Below, one piece after another: positions 32,288-35,260 of a stretch of 35,260 nucleotides of DNA (position 1 is the first letter of the stretch; each line of letters opens with the position of its first letter). Source of the stretch: an uncultured Clostridia bacterium (GTDB lineage: Bacteria; Bacillota; Clostridia; Christensenellales; Aristaeellaceae). Location of the stretch: assembly GCA_944333055.1 (NCBI GenBank), contig CALVKT010000037.1, positions 1 through 35,260 of the forward strand, written 5' to 3'. The position numbers were made by a program, and so were the translations under genes. The notes beneath the pieces are model-generated. The model saw only the letters and a program-made list of their open reading frames with translations. It had not been told where the DNA came from and made no database searches.

Positions 32288-33010
32288 TTACTTGCCTCCT
32301 TCGGTCCTGGCCGGGACTTTCTTCGCAGTGGGAAGAACCTGGCCCTTGTAGATCCACACCTTCACGCCCAGACGGCCGTACGCGGTCTTCGCCTCGGCAA
32401 AGCCGTAGTCGATGTCGGCACGCAGGGTCTGCAGCGGAATGGAACCCTCGTGGTAGCCCTCGGAACGCGCGATGTCCGCGCCGCCCAGACGGCCGGAGAC
32501 GGAGGTCTTGATGCCCTTGGCGCCCGCGCGCATGGAACTCTGCAGGCACTTCTTCATCGCGCGGCGGAAGGACACGCGGTTCTCCAGCTGCGCGGCGATG
32601 TTCTCGGCGACGAGCTGCGCATCCAGATCGGGGTTCTTGATCTCCTGCACGTTGAGGATGACCTGCGCATTCTTGCCCAGTTCCCTGGAGATCGCGGCCT
32701 TGATCTTCTCGATGTTCGCGCCGTTGGCGCCGATGACGATGCCCGGCTTGGCGACGTGCACGGTCACGGTCACGCGCACCTTGTCGTTGTCAAAACGGCG
32801 CTCGATGTCCACATGGGAGATGCCGGCGTCGTAGAGCCTGACAGGCTTCTTGCTCTTGTCGTCGACGAACTCCATGGTCTTGATCATATCGCGGAGCTTC
32901 GCGTCGGACACGAGGTTGTCCGCGAAGTTCTTCTTGTCCGCATACCAGCGGGTGCTCCAATCCTTGATGACGCCGACGCGGGCGCCATGCGGATTCACTT
33001 TCTGGCCCAT
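32288..33010 (-). CDS. rpsC: 30S ribosomal protein S3
   Basis: S3 lies at the mRNA entry channel and has helicase-related functions. The 240-residue protein starts [20 protein letters not shown]. It has a KH domain (about residues 40-110, with [17 protein letters not shown] as the GXXG loop) and the C-domain ([33 protein letters not shown]). Length is normal. It lies 12 bases after rplV. Confidence 0.98.
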   Translation of the reverse strand: MGQKVNPHGARVGVIKDWSTRWYADKKNFADNLVSDAKLRDMIKTMEFVDDKSKKPVRLYDAGISHVDIERRFDNDKVRVTVTVHVAKPGIVIGANGANIEKIKAAISRELGKNAQVILNVQEIKNPDLDAQLVAENIAAQLENRVSFRRAMKKCLQSSMRAGAKGIKTSVSGRLGGADIARSEGYHEGSIPLQTLRADIDYGFAEAKTAYGRLGVKVWIYKGQVLPTAKKVPARTEGGK

Positions 33011-33022
33011 CCGAAAACCTCC

Positions 33023-33406
33023 TTACTTCTGGTCGAGCACGACGGTGATGTGGCTCGTGCGCTTGAGCATCGGGGAAGCGCTGCCGCGGCTGCGGGCGAC
33101 GTAGCGCTTGAGCGTCGGGCCCGGATTGGCGTAGACTTCCGCGACGTAGAGGGAGCCGCGGTCCATGCTCAGGTTGTTTTCGGCGTTGGCAATCGCGGAG
33201 AGCAGCAGCTTTTCCACGACGGGGGCGGCAGCCTTGGGGGTGTACATCAGGATCGCAAGCGCTTCGTCGACCTTCTTGCCGCGGATCAGATCGATGACGA
33301 TCTTCACCTTGCTGGAAGAGATGCGCACGTAACGAGCGGTCGCGCGGGGACGCCTGTCCGCGTTCTCCTTGCGGACCTTCGCCTTTTCACGAATTCTGGT
33401 AGCCAT
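33023..33406 (-). CDS. rplV: 50S ribosomal protein L22
   Basis: L22 lines the peptide exit tunnel and its loop is a macrolide-resistance site. The 127-residue product has [49 protein letters not shown] and the tunnel loop [29 protein letters not shown]. There is an N-terminal extension of about 20 basic residues. It lies 14 bases after rpsS. Confidence 0.98.
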   Translation of the reverse strand: MATRIREKAKVRKENADRRPRATARYVRISSSKVKIVIDLIRGKKVDEALAILMYTPKAAAPVVEKLLLSAIANAENNLSMDRGSLYVAEVYANPGPTLKRYVARSRGSASPMLKRTSHITVVLDQK

Positions 33407-33420
33407 GCGATTTCACTCCT

Positions 33421-33699
33421 TTACTTGCGGCCGCTGGCGCTCTCACCGGCGTGACCCTTGAAGGTGCGCGTCGGGGCGAACTCGCCCAGCTTGTGACCAA
33501 CCATTTCTTCCACAATGTAAACCGGCACATGCTTGCGGCCGTCGTGCACCGCGATCGTGTGGCCGACCATCTGGGGGAAGATGGTGGACGCGCGGGACCA
33601 GGTCTTCAGCACGCTCTTCTTGCCGGTAGCGTTCATTTCCTCGACCCTCTTGAGCAGCTTCGCAGCTACATAGGGGCCCTTCTTGACCGATCTGCTCAT
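33421..33699 (-). CDS. rpsS: 30S ribosomal protein S19
   Basis: S19 pairs with S13 on the 30S head. The 92-residue product starts [20 protein letters not shown] and contains [29 protein letters not shown] and [17 protein letters not shown], all typical. It lies 15 bases after rplB and 14 before rplV. Confidence 0.98.
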   Translation of the reverse strand: MSRSVKKGPYVAAKLLKRVEEMNATGKKSVLKTWSRASTIFPQMVGHTIAVHDGRKHVPVYIVEEMVGHKLGEFAPTRTFKGHAGESASGRK

Positions 33700-33714
33700 T
33701 GATGAGTCCTCCTA

Positions 33715-34548
33715 TTACTTCTTGCCCGCACGCTTGACAATCTTCTTGTCAGAGTACTTCTTGTGCTTGCGGGTCTTCAGGCCGAGAGCGGGCTTGCCCC
33801 ACGGCGTCACAGGTGCCGGCAGGCCAACCGGGCTCTTGCCCTCGCCGCCGCCATGCGGGTGATCGCACGGGTTCATGACCACGCCGCGGACCGCCGGACG
33901 GATGCCCATGTGGCGGGAGCGGCCGGCCTTACCGATGCGCACGTTGCTGTGATCGGCGTTGCCGACGGTGCCGATGGTCGCCTTGGCGTCCATGGAGATC
34001 ATGCGCACCTCGCCGGAGGGCAGGCGCACCTGCGCGTTGGCGCCTTCCTTGGCCATCAGCTGCGCCGCGTCGCCCGCAGAGCGAACGAGCTGGCCGCCGC
34101 GGCCCGGCACGATCTCGATATTGTGGATCAGCGTGCCCAGGGGGATGTTGCGCAGCTTGAGGCAGTTGCCGGGCTTGATGTCGGCATGCTCGCCGCTGAG
34201 CACGGTGTCGCCAACCTTCAGATCGATCGGCGCCAGGATGTAGCGCTTCTCGCCGTCGGCGTAGTTGAGCAGCGCGATGAACGCGGTGCGGTTGGGATCG
34301 TATTCAATGGAAGCGACCTTCGCCGGGATGTCGTCCTTGTTGCGGCGGAAGTCGATCACGCGGTACTTGACCTTGTTGCCGCCGCCCTGATGGCGAACGG
34401 TGATCTTGCCCTGCTTATTGCGGCCGGCCTTGTTCTTCTTGGTCTGAAGGAGAGACTTTTCCGGCTTATTGGTGGTGACTTCCTCGAAGGTGAGCACCGA
34501 CATGAAACGTCTGGCCGGGGAAGTCGGCTTATAAACGCGAATAGCCAT
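33715..34548 (-). CDS. rplB: 50S ribosomal protein L2
   Basis: L2 is needed for subunit joining and peptidyl-transferase activity. The 277-residue protein starts [19 protein letters not shown] and contains [19 protein letters not shown]-type basic stretches, [21 protein letters not shown] and the highly conserved [19 protein letters not shown], which holds the essential His near position 229. Length is normal. It lies 18 bases after rplW and 15 before rpsS. Confidence 0.98.
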   Translation of the reverse strand: MAIRVYKPTSPARRFMSVLTFEEVTTNKPEKSLLQTKKNKAGRNKQGKITVRHQGGGNKVKYRVIDFRRNKDDIPAKVASIEYDPNRTAFIALLNYADGEKRYILAPIDLKVGDTVLSGEHADIKPGNCLKLRNIPLGTLIHNIEIVPGRGGQLVRSAGDAAQLMAKEGANAQVRLPSGEVRMISMDAKATIGTVGNADHSNVRIGKAGRSRHMGIRPAVRGVVMNPCDHPHGGGEGKSPVGLPAPVTPWGKPALGLKTRKHKKYSDKKIVKRAGKK

Positions 34549-34566
34549 TTGTTTGTAACCTCCCTG

Positions 34567-34863
34567 TTACTGCGCCATGCCGTCGAAGAACTCGATGGTC
34601 TTGGAGTCCTCCTTCAGGGTGACGTAAGCCTTCTTGATCTCGGGGGTGCGGCCGGCGTAGCGGCCCTGACGCTTGATCTTGCCGAGGGTGCGCAGGGTGT
34701 TGACGCTCTTGACCTTCACGCCGAAGACCGCCTCGACAGCCTGCTTGATCTCGATCTTGTTCGCGCCGATCGCCACTTCAAAGACGTAGCGCTTGTCCGC
34801 CAGGCCGTCATAGGCCTTCTCCGTGAGCACGGGGCGGAGGATGATATCATGAGGATGCTTCAT
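34567..34863 (-). CDS. rplW: 50S ribosomal protein L23
   Basis: L23 lies at the tunnel exit and is the main dock for trigger factor and SRP. The 98-residue product has IILRPVLTEKAYDGLADKRYVFEVAIGANKIEIKQAVEAVFGVKVKSVNT and GKIKRQGRYAGRTPEIKKAYVTL, typical of the family. Its ATG overlaps the rplD TAA by one base (TAATG). Length is normal. Confidence 0.98.
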   Translation of the reverse strand: MKHPHDIILRPVLTEKAYDGLADKRYVFEVAIGANKIEIKQAVEAVFGVKVKSVNTLRTLGKIKRQGRYAGRTPEIKKAYVTLKEDSKTIEFFDGMAQ

Positions 34864-35260
34864 TACGCGTAAACCTCCTCAACGAGCTTGACCGCTTCCT
34901 CGGTGATGATGCACTTCTCATTGCCCAGGATGTCCAGCACGTTAATCGTGTTGACGTAGGCGGTCTTCAGGCCCGCGATGTTCGCGGACGCGCGGGTAAC
35001 GGTGTCGTCCGGGCCGGCCAGAACCAGCAGCGCGGTCTTGGTCACGCCCAGGTTCTTGAGGATCGCGGCGACTTCCTTCGTCTTGGGGGCGGTGAGAGCG
35101 ATCTTGTCGAGCACGATCATCTCGCCCTCGTTCACCTTCGTGGTGAGCGCGCCCTTGAGCGCCAGGCGGCGAACCTTCTTGGGAACGTTCACGACATAGT
35201 CGCGGGGCTTCGGCGCGAACACGACGCCGCCGTGGGTGAACTGCGGAGCGCGGTTGCCAT
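34863..35260 (-). CDS. rplD: 50S ribosomal protein L4, C-terminal part (truncated by window edge)
   Basis: L4 reaches the exit tunnel and in E. coli represses the S10 operon. About 131 codons are in the window; the 5' end is outside. The frame is open to the edge and reads GNRAPQFTHGGVVFAPKPRD, which is the L4 loop-to-domain junction, then PKKVRRLALKGALTTKVNEG, VLAGPDDTVTRASANIAGLKTAYVNTINVLDIL and a normal C-terminus. The GTG at 35222 is an internal Val codon, not a start. rplW follows with a one-base overlap. rpsJ and rplC are expected just outside the window. Confidence 0.97.
   Translation of the reverse strand, partial: GNRAPQFTHGGVVFAPKPRDYVVNVPKKVRRLALKGALTTKVNEGEMIVLDKIALTAPKTKEVAAILKNLGVTKTALLVLAGPDDTVTRASANIAGLKTAYVNTINVLDILGNEKCIITEEAVKLVEEVYA

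Overview
The window is about 63% GC by eye and every credible gene reads on the minus strand, so the gene order is described here from high to low coordinates. Strong AGGAGG-type ribosome binding sites, the zinc form of S14, a small L7Ae-like protein next to rpsL, a KOW protein between map and infA, and the acetylase-branch lysine enzyme DapH all point to a Firmicute of class Clostridia. An uncultured high-GC gut lineage (Christensenellales-like) is my guess, but the sequence alone does not prove the order.

Region 1 (35260 to 20753) is the S10-spc-alpha ribosomal supercluster: rplD (5' end outside the window), rplW, rplB, rpsS, rplV, rpsC, rplP, rpmC, rpsQ, rplN, rplX, rplE, rpsN, rpsH, rplF, rplR, rpsE, rpmD, rplO, secY, adk, map, a KOW protein, infA, rpmJ, rpsM, rpsK, rpsD, rpoA, rplQ. 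It closes with a good intrinsic terminator after rplQ.

Region 2 (20696 to 4089) is a cassette of about 16.6 kb that does not belong to the usual ribosomal neighbourhood. It starts with a GMP-synthase-like protein whose glutaminase site is destroyed. Next come a double-GNAT protein, purD and a CotH-family secreted kinase-like protein (CotH-6). Then follows a dapA-dapB-dapH operon with its own promoter and terminator. Last is a tight six-gene operon: a small Cro/CI-type regulator followed by five tandem CotH paralogues (CotH-5 to CotH-1). A 24-bp near-perfect dyad lies just upstream of the regulator.

Region 3 (4040 to 1) is the str operon: a consensus promoter, an L7Ae-like protein gene, rpsL, rpsG, fusA and the start of tuf. 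In the usual Firmicutes order str lies upstream of S10 and behind rpoBC. Here it lies downstream of the alpha operon and has its own promoter.

The best candidate for something undescribed is the regulator plus CotH array. All six CotH proteins share a membrane-anchoring N-terminus and a conserved module of about 110 residues ahead of the kinase-like domain. Five of them are arranged as one apparently autoregulated operon. The decayed GuaA-like protein and an Arg at position 88 of S12 (a streptomycin-resistance substitution in other bacteria) are also worth checking. I saw no tRNA, rRNA, CRISPR array, insertion sequence or prophage gene, and no gene-free stretch longer than 300 bases.
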